From Ralstonia sp. A12 (lineage in GTDB: Bacteria; Pseudomonadota; Gammaproteobacteria; Burkholderiales; Burkholderiaceae): a DNA stretch of 64,000 nucleotides. Within the stretch, counting starts at the first letter, position 1. Each line of letters opens with the position of its first letter. The notes beneath the pieces are model-generated. The model made no database searches. It saw only the letters and a program-made list of their open reading frames with translations, and was not told where the DNA came from. Position numbers and translations under genes: made by a program. The stretch is taken from positions 186,001-250,000 of the forward strand of contig NZ_JSZO01000011.1 of the NCBI RefSeq assembly GCF_000801955.1. Direction: 5' to 3'. Positions 43,197-52,615 of this stretch are shown here, in pieces.

Positions 43197-43353
43197 TACG
43201 CGCCAGTACGGAGCGCTTACGGCGGTTGGTGCCGATGTCATCCAACCGCCGGATTCCAACCCACACCCCATCACCTAGACTGGTTGCATCGAGGACAGCC
43301 ATGCCGCGCCACAAGCGTCGGCGCGGCAGGTACACGTCACAAGCGAGGCCACC

Positions 43354-43644
43354 ATGTCTGACCAGCTAACCGCACCGCAAGAACTCTACGAAGGGTTCGA
43401 GATTCACGTTGTGCCGTCGCCCACGCGCACCAACGTCGCCCGCTACACCTACACCGGCTACGTGTGCCACCCCGGCGCCGATCCGCACCTGCCGGGCCAT
43501 GTGGTGCCCTTTCATGCTGGCGGCGACGACAGTTTCCGCAGCCCCGAAGAAGCCATGGAAGAAGGCGTGCATGTGGCACGCAGCATTGTCGACGGCACGC
43601 ATCCGGACTTGTCCGTGCTGTCGATCGTGACGCACGGCTACTGA
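43354..43644 (+). CDS. Small conserved cytoplasmic protein of unknown function
   Basis: The product has 96 residues without a signal or helix (YEGFEIHVVPSPTRTNVARYTYTGYVCHPG, ending SVLSIVTHGY). The beta-rich pattern and length match small Burkholderiales proteins of unknown role. The ATG follows GAGG. It is a single gene before the nitrate operon. Confidence 0.65.
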   Translation: MSDQLTAPQELYEGFEIHVVPSPTRTNVARYTYTGYVCHPGADPHLPGHVVPFHAGGDDSFRSPEEAMEEGVHVARSIVDGTHPDLSVLSIVTHGY

Positions 43645-43753
43645 ACCCGACGCCTGATCAGGCAACGTTCCCCTGACCGGCACATGTGATGCGCCGGTCG
43701 CCCTTGGTTTGCGGCCGACACATTTGCTGTGCCGCACCATCCCGAAACGCACC

Positions 43754-43770
43754 TGCACCGAAACCGTGCG
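43754..43770 (+). promoter_or_regulatory. NtrC-like site upstream of the nitrate operon
   Basis: TGCACCGAAACCGTGCG contains GCAC-N7-GTGC, the core of the NtrC consensus TGCACC-N5-GGTGCA. It lies about 90 bases upstream of the sigma-54 promoter, a usual distance for this activator. Confidence 0.55.
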
Positions 43771-43856
43771 GCGCAGTGCTCGCGTGTGAGGCACGCGCGC
43801 CGCACGTTTTCTGCCCATTTCCCGGCAAACCGAGATAGCACAAGGCTTTGTGCACC

Positions 43857-43871
43857 TGGCACACCTGTTGC
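43857..43871 (+). promoter_or_regulatory. Sigma-54 promoter of the nitrate assimilation operon
   Basis: TGGCACACCTGTTGC matches the -24/-12 consensus TGGCAC-N5-TTGC exactly. The start of transcription should be near 43883, giving a leader of about 138 bases. Confidence 0.75.
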
Positions 43872-43882
43872 GTAGCACCATT

Positions 43883-44020
43883 GCGCGGGTCAATGGCGAT
43901 TCGCGCTCTTCGTGGTGAAGGCCCTGGTGCTCAGGGCTATTTGGACAACGGCGTCCCAGAACCCGGCAATACCAGCCCGGTTCTCGGGCGCCTTTCTTTT
44001 TTTCGGAAGCGGGATTCGAC
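43883..44020 (+). promoter_or_regulatory. Structured leader with antitermination potential before narK
   Basis: From the predicted start three hairpins follow: GCGCG (43883) with CGCGC (43902-43906), GCCCTG (43921-43926) with CAGGGC (43932-43937), and a long terminator stem (43950-43992). This arrangement is that of nitrate leaders read by NasR/NasT-type ANTAR antiterminators. The typical six-base ANTAR loops were not clearly seen, so the protein partner is inferred. Confidence 0.55.
43950..44003 (+). terminator. Intrinsic terminator (attenuator) in the narK leader
   Basis: GGCGTCCCAGAACC pairs with GGTTCTCGGGCGCC (13 of 14 pairs, one wobble), followed by TTTCTTTTTTT. It ends 17 bases before the narK ATG. 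A strong terminator inside an operon leader implies that readthrough is regulated. Confidence 0.75.
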
Positions 44021-45343
44021 ATGACCGGCAAAGCCACCCGAATCGATCTGTTCAGCCTGCGCACGCCGCAGATGCGCGCGTTTCATCTGACGTGGCTCGC
44101 GTTCTTCGTGTGTTTTTACGCATGGTTTGCCTGCGCGCCGCTCATGCCGGTGCTCAAGGGCGAGTTCCACCTCACGCCCGGGCAGATCGCCAATATCAAC
44201 ATCGCCGCGGTGGCGGTGACGATTCTGGTGCGGCTGCTGGTCGGCCCGCTGTGTGACCGCTTTGGCCCGCGCAAGACCTATACCGGGTTGCTGGTGCTCG
44301 GCGCCATTCCCGTGCTGGGCGTGGCAACGGCGCAGAGCTACGAGGCCTTCCTGTTCTTCCGTCTGGCGATTGGCGCGATCGGGGCGAGCTTCGTGATCAC
44401 GCAGTACCACACGTCGGTGATGTTCGCGCCGAATGTGGTGGGCACGGCCAACGCCGCAGCCGCCGGTTGGGGCAACGCAGGCGGTGGTGTGGCGCAGGGC
44501 ACGATGCCGCTGCTGCTGACGGCCATCGTGATGATGGGTGTGACGCAGAGCATGGGCTGGCGCCTCGCTATGGTGGTGCCGGGCGTGGCCATGCTGATCG
44601 TTGCAGCGCTCTACTGGCGCTATACGCAGGACTGCCCGGAAGGCAATTTCGACGCGCTGCGCGCCGCAGGCAAGACCATGGACGGTGGCAAGAAGGGTGG
44701 CTGGGGCAGCTTCGTGACGGCCGCCGGCAACTACCGCGTGTGGCTGCTGTTCATCACCTACGGTGCGTGTTTTGGCGTGGAGATCTTCATCCACAACATC
44801 GCTGTCACCTACTACGTCGACCACTTTGGCCTGTCGCTGTCGGCGGCCGGCATGGCTGCGGCCAGCTTCGGTTTGCTGGCGCTGTTTGCCCGTGCGCTGG
44901 GCGGCATCGTGTCAGACCGCGTGGCAGCCAAGCGCGGCCTGGATGCCCGCACCCAACTGCTGTGCGTGCTGATGCTGGGCGAGGGCCTGGGCCTGTTCGG
45001 TTTTGCCCACGCTGGCAGCGTGACGGTGGCCATTCTGGCCATGCTCGGTTTCGGCCTGTTCACCCACATGGCGTGCGGCGCGACGTATGCACTGGTGCCG
45101 TTCATCGACCGCCGTGCACTGGGCGGCGTGGCCGGCATCATCGGCGCGGGCGGCAACGCTGGTGCAGTGGCGGCGGGCTTCCTGCTCAAGGGCATGGCCG
45201 ATACGCAAGCCACGCTGTCCATCCTCGGCGTGCTGGTGGCGCTGTCCGCCATCTGCGCCGTGGCCGTGCGCTTCTCGGCTGAACACAAGGCGCGTGAACA
45301 AGCGCTGTACGACAACACGCTGGCCGCTGCTGGCGGCGCTTGA
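44021..45343 (+). CDS. narK: Nitrate/nitrite MFS transporter (NarK/NasA type)
   Basis: The 440-residue product has 12 helices and the nitrate-porter pattern: LAFFVCFYAWFACAPLMP in helix 1, LVGPLCDRFGPRKTY (motif A), the nitrate signature GWGNAGGGVAQGTMPLL in helix 5 and GAGGNAGAVAAGFLL in helix 11. It brings nitrate into the cytoplasm. It is the first gene of the nitrate assimilation operon, 13 bases before nirB. Confidence 0.95.
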   Translation: MTGKATRIDLFSLRTPQMRAFHLTWLAFFVCFYAWFACAPLMPVLKGEFHLTPGQIANINIAAVAVTILVRLLVGPLCDRFGPRKTYTGLLVLGAIPVLGVATAQSYEAFLFFRLAIGAIGASFVITQYHTSVMFAPNVVGTANAAAAGWGNAGGGVAQGTMPLLLTAIVMMGVTQSMGWRLAMVVPGVAMLIVAALYWRYTQDCPEGNFDALRAAGKTMDGGKKGGWGSFVTAAGNYRVWLLFITYGACFGVEIFIHNIAVTYYVDHFGLSLSAAGMAAASFGLLALFARALGGIVSDRVAAKRGLDARTQLLCVLMLGEGLGLFGFAHAGSVTVAILAMLGFGLFTHMACGATYALVPFIDRRALGGVAGIIGAGGNAGAVAAGFLLKGMADTQATLSILGVLVALSAICAVAVRFSAEHKAREQALYDNTLAAAGGA

Positions 45344-45356
45344 GGAGAACATCACC

Positions 45357-47912
45357 ATGACCATGAAGATCGTTGTCATCGGCCACGGAATGGTGGGCCA
45401 TAAGTTCTTGGAAAGCCTGTTGCATGCGCCGGGCCACCATCTGCAGGTGACGGTGCTGTGCGAAGAGCCACGCCCTGCGTACGACCGCGTGCATCTGTCG
45501 GAATTCTTCACGGGCAAGACGGCGGAAGACCTCTCGCTGGTGGCGCCGGGCTTCTTCGACCGCGATGACGTGGTGCTCAAGCTCAACGCGCGTGCCACCG
45601 CCATCGACACGGTGGCCAAGGTGGTGACGGCATCCACCGGCGAGGTGCTGCCGTATGACAAGCTGGTGATCGCCTCCGGCTCGTCGCCGTTCGTGCCGCC
45701 GGTGCCGGGCAAGGACCGGAAGGACTGCTTTGTCTACCGCACCATCGAAGACCTCGAAGCGATGGCCGAGTGCGGCCAGCGCGCTAAGACCGGCGTGGTC
45801 ATCGGCGGCGGCCTGCTGGGCCTGGAATGCGCCAAGGCCCTGCGTGACATGCACCTGCAAACGCACGTCGTCGAGTTTGCCGGCCGCCTGATGGCCATGC
45901 AGGTGGACGACGGCGGCGGCCGCATGCTGCGCCGGAAGATTGAAGACTTGGGCGTGACTGTCCATACGCAAAAGAACACGGTGGAAATCGTCGATGGTGA
46001 AGACGGCACGCACCGTCTGAACTTTGCCGACGGCACGCACCTGGACGCCGACATGGTCGTCTTCTCCGCCGGCATTCGCCCGCGCGATGAACTGGCACGC
46101 GCCTGCGGCCTGGAAGTGGGCGAGCGCGGCGGCATCGTGATCGACTCCGAGTGCCGCACCTCCGCGCCGGACGTGTATGCCATTGGCGAGTGCGCACTGT
46201 GGGGCGGCAAGGTTTATGGCCTGGTGGCGCCGGGCTACGAGATGGCGCGCATCACCGCCAAGCAAATCCTGGCTGCCGATGGCGAATCCACCTTCACCGG
46301 CGCTGACATGAGCACCAAGCTCAAGCTGATGGGCGTAGACGTGGCCAGCCTGGGCGATGCGCAAGGCACGACGCCGGGCAGCCGCAGCGTGCTGTTCACC
46401 GACGAGCGCAAGCAGATCTACAAGAAGCTGGTGCTGTCGGAAGACGGCAAGTACCTGCTGGGTGGTGTGCTGGTGGGCGACGCGACCGAGTACGGCACGC
46501 TGCTGCAGATGATGCTCAACCGCATCGAGCTGCCCGAGGCACCGGAATTCCTGATCCTGCCGCAAGCCGATGGCAATGCTCGCCCGGCGCTGGGCGTGGA
46601 TGCGCTGCCCGACAGCGCACAAATCTGCTCGTGCAATGACGTGTCGAAGGGGGCACTGTGCCAGGCCGTGTGCGGCGGCGCTACCACCGTGGGCGCGCTC
46701 AAGGATGCGACGAAGGCCGGCACCTCATGCGGCGGTTGCGTGCCGCTGATGACGCAGGTGATGAAGGCCGAAATGAAGAAGCAAGGCCTGGCCGTCAACA
46801 ACCACCTCTGCGAGCACTTCCCGTATTCGCGTCAGGAGCTGTATCACCTGGTGCGCGTGGGCCGCATCCAGTCGTTCGAGGCGCTGCTGGAAGCGCATGG
46901 CCACGGCATGGGCTGCGACATCTGCAAGCCAGCGGTGGCGAGCATCCTGGCCTCGTGCTGGAACGACTTCGTGCTCAAGAAAGAGCACGCCAGCCTGCAG
47001 GATTCCAACGACTACTTCCTTGCCAACATTCAAAAGGACGGTACGTACTCCGTCGTGCCGCGCATGCCGGGCGGTGAGGTGTCCGCAGACGGCCTGATCG
47101 CCGTGGGCCAGGTCGCCAAGAAGTACGGCCTGTACACCAAGATCACCGGCGGCCAGCGTGTCGATCTGTTTGGCGCGCGCCTGGAGCAACTGCCGTTGAT
47201 CTGGGAAGAGCTGATCGCCGCCGGCTTCGAGTCGGGTCATGCCTATGGCAAGTCGCTGCGTACGGTGAAGTCGTGCGTGGGCTCCACGTGGTGCCGTTAC
47301 GGCGTGGGCGATTCGGTGGGTTTTGCGGTGGCGCTGGAGAACCGCTACAAGGGCCTGCGTTCACCGCACAAGCTGAAATTTGGCGTGTCGGGCTGCACGC
47401 GCGAATGCGCCGAGGCACAAGGCAAGGACGTGGGCATCATCGCCACCGAGAAGGGCTGGAACCTGTACGTGTGCGGCAACGGCGGCATGAAGCCCCGCCA
47501 TGCCGAACTGCTGGCAGCGGACCTCGATCAAGACACGCTCATCAAGTACGTCGACCGCTTCCTGATGTTCTACGTGCGCACGGCCGACCGCCTGCAACGC
47601 ACCAGCACCTGGCGCGACAACCTGGAAGGTGGCCTTGATTACCTGAAGGATGTGGTCATCAACGACAAGCTGGGCATCGTGGCCGAACTGGAAACCGAGA
47701 TGCAGCACGTGGTCGACACCTACCAGGACGAATGGAAGACCGCCGTGACCAACCCCGAGGTACGCAAGCGCTTCCGCCACTTCGTCAACAGCGACGCGAA
47801 GGATGCGAACGTCGTCTTCGTTGAAGAACGCGGCCAGATTCGCCCCGCCACGCCGGATGAGCGTAGCAAGACCCGTCCGGTCCGCATTCCCGTTGTTGCT
47901 GAAGCTGCCTGA
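45357..47912 (+). CDS. nirB: Assimilatory nitrite reductase, large subunit
   Basis: The product has 851 residues. Domains in order: FAD/NAD pyridine-nucleotide oxidoreductase (VVIGHGMVGHKF start, VVIGGGLLGLE near 145), a BFD-like [2Fe-2S] domain (CSCNDVSKGALC near 422 and TSCGGC), and a sirohaem/[4Fe-4S] reductase region (SCVGSTWCRYG near 640, SGCTRECAEAQGKD near 678). It reduces nitrite to ammonium with NAD(P)H together with NirD. The ATG at 45357 follows GAGGAGA. Confidence 0.97.
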   Translation: MTMKIVVIGHGMVGHKFLESLLHAPGHHLQVTVLCEEPRPAYDRVHLSEFFTGKTAEDLSLVAPGFFDRDDVVLKLNARATAIDTVAKVVTASTGEVLPYDKLVIASGSSPFVPPVPGKDRKDCFVYRTIEDLEAMAECGQRAKTGVVIGGGLLGLECAKALRDMHLQTHVVEFAGRLMAMQVDDGGGRMLRRKIEDLGVTVHTQKNTVEIVDGEDGTHRLNFADGTHLDADMVVFSAGIRPRDELARACGLEVGERGGIVIDSECRTSAPDVYAIGECALWGGKVYGLVAPGYEMARITAKQILAADGESTFTGADMSTKLKLMGVDVASLGDAQGTTPGSRSVLFTDERKQIYKKLVLSEDGKYLLGGVLVGDATEYGTLLQMMLNRIELPEAPEFLILPQADGNARPALGVDALPDSAQICSCNDVSKGALCQAVCGGATTVGALKDATKAGTSCGGCVPLMTQVMKAEMKKQGLAVNNHLCEHFPYSRQELYHLVRVGRIQSFEALLEAHGHGMGCDICKPAVASILASCWNDFVLKKEHASLQDSNDYFLANIQKDGTYSVVPRMPGGEVSADGLIAVGQVAKKYGLYTKITGGQRVDLFGARLEQLPLIWEELIAAGFESGHAYGKSLRTVKSCVGSTWCRYGVGDSVGFAVALENRYKGLRSPHKLKFGVSGCTRECAEAQGKDVGIIATEKGWNLYVCGNGGMKPRHAELLAADLDQDTLIKYVDRFLMFYVRTADRLQRTSTWRDNLEGGLDYLKDVVINDKLGIVAELETEMQHVVDTYQDEWKTAVTNPEVRKRFRHFVNSDAKDANVVFVEERGQIRPATPDERSKTRPVRIPVVAEAA

Positions 47913-47936
47913 CCCCCGACCCAGAAGGAGATCACC

Positions 47937-48275
47937 ATGCAAGCCAATCACTGGACCCCCATCTGCGCCCTGGACGACATCGTGCTCAACACCGGCGTGT
48001 GCGCGCTGGTGGGCGATGAGCAGGTCGCCGTGTTCCATGTGGGCGGGAGCTCGCCGCAGCACGTCTACGCCATCGCCAACTACGACCCGAACTCCGATGC
48101 AGCTGTGCTCTCGCGCGGGCTGGTTGGCAGCCTGGGCGAACGCATCGTCGTTGCCTCGCCGATCTACAAGCAGCACTTTGATCTAGCGACGGGCGAATGT
48201 CTGGAGGCGCCTGCCAACTCGGTGCATGCCTACGCCACCAAGGTCGAGAACGGCACCATCTGGGTGGGGGCGTAA
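47937..48275 (+). CDS. nirD: Nitrite reductase small subunit
   Basis: At 112 residues it has the Rieske-like fold of NirD without the iron-sulfur ligands (WTPICALDDIVLNTGVCALVGDEQVAVFHV). It partners with NirB in the cytoplasm. It lies 24 bases after nirB and 2 bases before the next gene, and is preceded by AGAAGGAG. Confidence 0.95.
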   Translation: MQANHWTPICALDDIVLNTGVCALVGDEQVAVFHVGGSSPQHVYAIANYDPNSDAAVLSRGLVGSLGERIVVASPIYKQHFDLATGECLEAPANSVHAYATKVENGTIWVGA

Positions 48276-48277
48276 GC

Positions 48278-49507
48278 ATGACTTCCATCGTGCGCCCCAA
48301 GCTGGTCGTCATCGGCAACGGCATGGCCGGCATGCGCACGGTCGAAGAGCTGCTCAAGCTGGCGCCGGACCTGTACGACATCACCGTGTTTGGCGAAGAG
48401 CCCCACGGCAACTACAACCGCATCCTCCTCTCGCCGGTGCTGGCGGGGGAGAAGCAGGTCGACGACATCATGCTGAACACGCGTGAGTGGTACGACCAGC
48501 ACCACATCACGCTGCATGCGGGTGACCCGGTGGTCGCCATCGACCGCCCGCGCCGCACGCTGCGCTCGCGCGACGGCGTGGAGATGCAATACGACCGCCT
48601 GCTGATCGCCACCGGCTCGCGCCCGTTCATCCTGCCGGTGCCCGGGCACATGCTGCCGGGCGTGATTGCCTTTCGCGACATTCAGGACGTAGAGACGATG
48701 CTGGAGGCCGCGCGCAACCATCGGCACGCGGTGGTCATCGGTGGTGGCCTGCTGGGGCTGGAGGCCGCCAACGGCCTGATGCGCCAGGGCATGGACGTGA
48801 CCGTGGTGCACCTGCCTGACACGCTGATGGAGCGCCAGCTCGACAAGCCCGCCGCCACGCTGCTGCAGAAGGCGCTGGAGGCCAAGGGCCTGCGCTTCCT
48901 GCTCGGTGCGCATACGGCCGAACTGCTCGGCACGGATCGCGTGACTGCCATCCGCTTCAAGGATGGCTCCGAGATCCCCGCAGACCTCGTCGTCATGACG
49001 GCCGGTGTGCGCCCGAACATTGAACTGGCCAAGGCGGCCGGCCTGCACTGCGAGCGCGCCATCATCGTCGACGACACCCTGCAGACCTACGATCCGCGCA
49101 TCTACGCCGTAGGCGAATGCGTGCAGCACCGTAGCGCGACGTTTGGCCTCGTCGCGCCCATCTGGGATCAGGCTCGCGTGTGCGCCGCACACCTGGCCGG
49201 CGCAGGCCACCGCCGCTACATCCAGCAGGCCACGGCGACCAAGCTGAAAGTGACAGGCGTGGACCTGTACTCCGCAGGGGATTTCATCGGCGGTGACGGC
49301 ACCGAAGACATCGTGCTGCGCGACCCGCGCCGCGGTGTGTACAAGCGCCTTGTGCTGAAGGAAGACCGCGTTGTCGGCGCAGTGTTGTACGGCGACGTTG
49401 TCGACGGCCCGTGGTATTTCGACCTGATCCAGCGCCAGACCCCCATCACGCCGATCCGCCAACGCCTGTTGTTCGGCCGCGCGCTGTGCGAAGCGGAGGC
49501 CGCGTGA
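48278..49507 (+). CDS. FAD/NAD-dependent oxidoreductase, electron-transfer partner of nitrate reductase
   Basis: This 409-residue protein resembles the first half of NirB and NasB/rubredoxin reductases: the FAD loop GNGMAGMRTVEELL, then the NAD(P)H loop VVIGGGLLGLEAANGL near residue 150, and TAGVRPNIELAKAAGL. It has no iron-sulfur domain. In this operon it most likely passes NAD(P)H electrons to NasA, the role filled by NasB or NasC elsewhere. It follows nirD by two bases. Confidence 0.9.
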   Translation: MTSIVRPKLVVIGNGMAGMRTVEELLKLAPDLYDITVFGEEPHGNYNRILLSPVLAGEKQVDDIMLNTREWYDQHHITLHAGDPVVAIDRPRRTLRSRDGVEMQYDRLLIATGSRPFILPVPGHMLPGVIAFRDIQDVETMLEAARNHRHAVVIGGGLLGLEAANGLMRQGMDVTVVHLPDTLMERQLDKPAATLLQKALEAKGLRFLLGAHTAELLGTDRVTAIRFKDGSEIPADLVVMTAGVRPNIELAKAAGLHCERAIIVDDTLQTYDPRIYAVGECVQHRSATFGLVAPIWDQARVCAAHLAGAGHRRYIQQATATKLKVTGVDLYSAGDFIGGDGTEDIVLRDPRRGVYKRLVLKEDRVVGAVLYGDVVDGPWYFDLIQRQTPITPIRQRLLFGRALCEAEAA

Positions 49508-49576
49508 TTGACCAAGGAACAACCCGGCGCCAACACACGCGCCCAGATGGTTTGGCCGTTCCTGCCCTTGATGGCG

Positions 49577-49669
49577 CCTTGAATTTTCGTAAGCGGGCGG
49601 AAGAAAGACGGGGAACTGTCTGAGCGCAGCGAGTTTTCCCCGTCTCCGCCCGGTTACGAAAATTCAAGG
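49577..49669. repeat. Large imperfect inverted repeat before nasA
   Basis: CCTTGAATTTTCGTAA with CGGGCGGA and GACGGGGAA on the left matches TTCCCCGTC, TCCGCCCG and TTACGAAAATTCAAGG on the right, with small unmatched pieces and a loop GTCTGAGCGCAGCG-like centre. The stem would be about 36 bp. It has the look of a dispersed palindromic (REP-like) element rather than a simple terminator. Confidence 0.7.
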
Positions 49670-49702
49670 GATGGGTCGCCATCTCGGGCGCGCCTTTCTT
49701 TG

Positions 49703-49734
49703 CTTACTTTCTTTGGCAAGACAAAGAAAGTGAG
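49703..49734. repeat. Second hairpin element (CTTTCTTTG type)
   Basis: CTTACTTTCTTTG pairs with CAAAGAAAGTGAG across GCAAGA (12 of 13 pairs). Elements with GCGCCTTTCTTTGSTTACTTTCTTTGG-like sequence are widely repeated in Ralstonia and Xanthomonas genomes; only this copy is in the window. Confidence 0.65.
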
Positions 49735-49791
49735 TCAGCCCCGGCAGGGGATGAAACAAGGGATGCACCACACACGTACAGCAATACAGAG

Positions 49792-52539
49792 ATGACGATG
49801 ACGACCATCCCCATCCTTCCGGCCACCAAAGCGGTGCGCACCACCTGCCCCTACTGCGGCGTCGGCTGCGGCGTGCTGGCGACCCCACAAGCGGATGGCA
49901 GCGTCGACATCAAAGGCGACCCCATCCACCCGTCCAACGCAGGGCGCCTATGCGTGAAGGGCTCGGCGCTAGGCGAGACGGTCAGCCTCGACGGCCGCCT
50001 GCTGTATCCCGCCATGCGCGAGCGCTCGCACGACGTAGATGCCAAGCCCGCACCATTGCACCGCGTCTCCTGGGACACCGCCCTCGACACCGTCGCCCAA
50101 GGCTTCCGCCGCATCGTCGACGAACACGGCCCCGATTCCGTCGCACTCTACGTCTCCGGCCAGTTGCTGACCGAGGACTACTACGTTGCCAATAAGCTCA
50201 TGAAGGGCTTCATTGGCACGGCCAACATCGACACCAACTCGCGGCTATGCATGTCATCGGCCGTAGCGGGGCACAAGCGCGCGTTTGGCGAAGACCTCGT
50301 GCCCGTCTGCTACGACGATCTGGAAGCGGCAGACCTGATCGTGCTGGTAGGCTCCAACACCGCGTGGTGCCACCCGATCCTGTTCCAGCGCATCGTGCGT
50401 GCCAAGGAAGCGCGGCCTGAGATGAAGGTGGTGGTGGTCGACCCGCGCCACACGGCCACGTGCGAGCTGGCAGACCTGCACCTGCCCATCAAGCCCGGCA
50501 CGGACGTGTGGTTGTTCAACGGCCTGCTGTCGTTCCTCTCGCGGCGTGGCGTGGTGGACCGCAACTTCGTCACCCTGCATACCAACGGCCCCGACGCCGC
50601 GCTGGAAGCCGCCGGCACCGAGAGCGACGACGTCGAAGCCGTGGCTCGCGCCTGCAAGCTCAAGCTCGACGACCTGCTCACGTTCTACAGCTGGTTTGCG
50701 GATACCGAGCGCACCATCACCGCGTTCTCGATGGGCGTCAACCAATCGACAGCGGGCACCGACAAGGTCAACAGCATCATCAACTGCCACCTGCTCACGG
50801 GTCGCATCGGCCGTGCGGGTATGGGGCCGTTCTCAATCACCGGCCAGCCGAATGCGATGGGTGGGCGCGAAGTGGGCGGCCTTGCCAACATGCTGGCCGC
50901 GCACATGGAGCTGAATGAGCCATCTCATCGCGAGCTGGTGCAGACGTTCTGGAACGCCCCGCGCATGGCTGACAAGGTGGGCCTGAAGGCGGTGGACCTG
51001 TTTGAAGCCGTTGAAGACGGGCGCGTGAAGGCCGTGTGGATCATGGGTACCAACCCTGTGGTCAGCCTGCCCGATGCCGATCAGGCGCGTCGTGCGCTCG
51101 CCAAGTGCGAACTGGTCGTCGCCTCCGACATCGTGGAGGCCACCGACACCACCGTACTGGCCGACATTCTGCTGCCGGCACTCGGCTGGGGTGAGAAAGA
51201 CGGCACGGTGACGAACTCCGAGCGCCGCATCTCGCGCCAGCGCGCCTTCCTGCCCGCCCCCGGCGAGGCCCGCGCCGACTGGCACATCATCGCCGACGTG
51301 GCTCGCCGCATGGGCTGCGACGGCTTCGACTTCAAAAGCCCGCGCGACGTGTTTGACGAGCATGCGCGCCTGTCCGCTTACGCCAACGACGCAGGTGGTG
51401 TGCGCCGTGCGTTCCACCTCGGCGGCCTAACGGGGCTCGACACGGATGCCTACAACGACATGGCGCCCGTACAGTGGCCAGTCGCCATGCCGGACAGCAG
51501 TGAAGCGCGCCTCTTCAGCGATGGCCGCTTCGCCCATGCCGATGGCCGCGCGCGCTTCGTGCCGACGTCGGCCCGCGCGCCCGCACACAAGGCGGACGGC
51601 GAATACCCGCTCATCCTCAACACTGGCCGCGTGCGTGACCAGTGGCACACCATGACGCGCACCGGCCGCGCGCCCAAGCTGGCGGATCACGTGCCCGAAC
51701 CGTTTGTTGATCTGCATCCGCACGATGCGCTGCTGGCCGGTGTGCGCGAAGGCAACCTGGCGCGCGTGTCGTCGCGCTGGGGCAGTGTGGTGGCACGCGT
51801 GCGCATGAGCGGCGGCATCGCGCGTGGCAGCGTGTTTGTGCCGATCCACTGGAACGGGCAGTTCGCCTCTGATGCGCGCGTGGGTGCGGTCGTCAATCCG
51901 GTGGTTGACCCGGTTTCGGGCGAGCCCGAGTTCAAGCACACGCCGGTGATGGTCGAGCCGTTTGATGTGGCGTGGCACGGCTTCGTGCTCTCGCGCCGCG
52001 CACTGGACACCGATGACGCGACGTGGTGGACGCGCATCCAGGGCAAGCAGTTCGTGCGTTACGAACTGGCGGGGCGCCAGCAGATTGGCTCGGTGCGCGA
52101 CTGGGCGCGTCAACTGCTCGGCGTGACTGACCCGCATGCCGATTGGCTGGAATACGAAGACACCACCGCGCGCGTCTATCGCGCCGTGCATGTGGTGGAT
52201 GACCGCATCGAGGCCTGCGTGTTTCTCTCACCACGGCCGGAACTGCCGTCGCGCAACTGGCTGGCAGGGTTGTTCGCGCAGGCGCGCCTGGAAGACCTCG
52301 ACCGCGCGGGCGTGCTGCTCGGTCAGCCAATCGAGGCCGGTGCCGATGTGGGGCCGACCGTGTGCTCGTGCTTTGGCGTCGGCCGCAACACCATCTGTGA
52401 TGCCATCCGCACCAAGGGTCTGCAATCGACGGGCGAGATCACGGCCTGCCTGAAAGCCGGTGGCAATTGCGGCTCGTGCGTGCCGGAACTCAAGCGGCTG
52501 CTGGTGGAGGCGCGGGTGCCGACCGAAGAGGCGGCGTGA
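49792..52539 (+). CDS. nasA: Assimilatory nitrate reductase catalytic subunit
   Basis: The 915-residue product has an N-terminal [4Fe-4S] site (Cys19, Cys22, Cys26, Cys54 in CPYCGVGC and LCVKG), the molybdopterin-guanine dinucleotide oxidoreductase domains, and a C-terminal BFD-like [2Fe-2S] domain (Cys858, Cys860, Cys893, Cys896). No Tat signal is present, so it works in the cytoplasm and reduces nitrate to nitrite for NirBD. Starts at 49792 and 49798 are equivalent. The 284-base gap before it holds two repeats but no promoter that I can name. Confidence 0.96.
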   Translation: MTMTTIPILPATKAVRTTCPYCGVGCGVLATPQADGSVDIKGDPIHPSNAGRLCVKGSALGETVSLDGRLLYPAMRERSHDVDAKPAPLHRVSWDTALDTVAQGFRRIVDEHGPDSVALYVSGQLLTEDYYVANKLMKGFIGTANIDTNSRLCMSSAVAGHKRAFGEDLVPVCYDDLEAADLIVLVGSNTAWCHPILFQRIVRAKEARPEMKVVVVDPRHTATCELADLHLPIKPGTDVWLFNGLLSFLSRRGVVDRNFVTLHTNGPDAALEAAGTESDDVEAVARACKLKLDDLLTFYSWFADTERTITAFSMGVNQSTAGTDKVNSIINCHLLTGRIGRAGMGPFSITGQPNAMGGREVGGLANMLAAHMELNEPSHRELVQTFWNAPRMADKVGLKAVDLFEAVEDGRVKAVWIMGTNPVVSLPDADQARRALAKCELVVASDIVEATDTTVLADILLPALGWGEKDGTVTNSERRISRQRAFLPAPGEARADWHIIADVARRMGCDGFDFKSPRDVFDEHARLSAYANDAGGVRRAFHLGGLTGLDTDAYNDMAPVQWPVAMPDSSEARLFSDGRFAHADGRARFVPTSARAPAHKADGEYPLILNTGRVRDQWHTMTRTGRAPKLADHVPEPFVDLHPHDALLAGVREGNLARVSSRWGSVVARVRMSGGIARGSVFVPIHWNGQFASDARVGAVVNPVVDPVSGEPEFKHTPVMVEPFDVAWHGFVLSRRALDTDDATWWTRIQGKQFVRYELAGRQQIGSVRDWARQLLGVTDPHADWLEYEDTTARVYRAVHVVDDRIEACVFLSPRPELPSRNWLAGLFAQARLEDLDRAGVLLGQPIEAGADVGPTVCSCFGVGRNTICDAIRTKGLQSTGEITACLKAGGNCGSCVPELKRLLVEARVPTEEAA

Positions 52540-52615
52540 CGGCGTGGCACCAGACGGTACCGAACGGAGCGACGCCGTATCATCGCGTCTGGTCGAGTGC
52601 CGGAGACGTTCATCC

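Noticed and set aside
43878-43896. Hairpin CCATTG/CAATGG near the sigma-54 promoter as part of the narK leader
   Set aside because: The predicted transcript starts at about 43883, inside the hairpin, so it would not form in the RNA.
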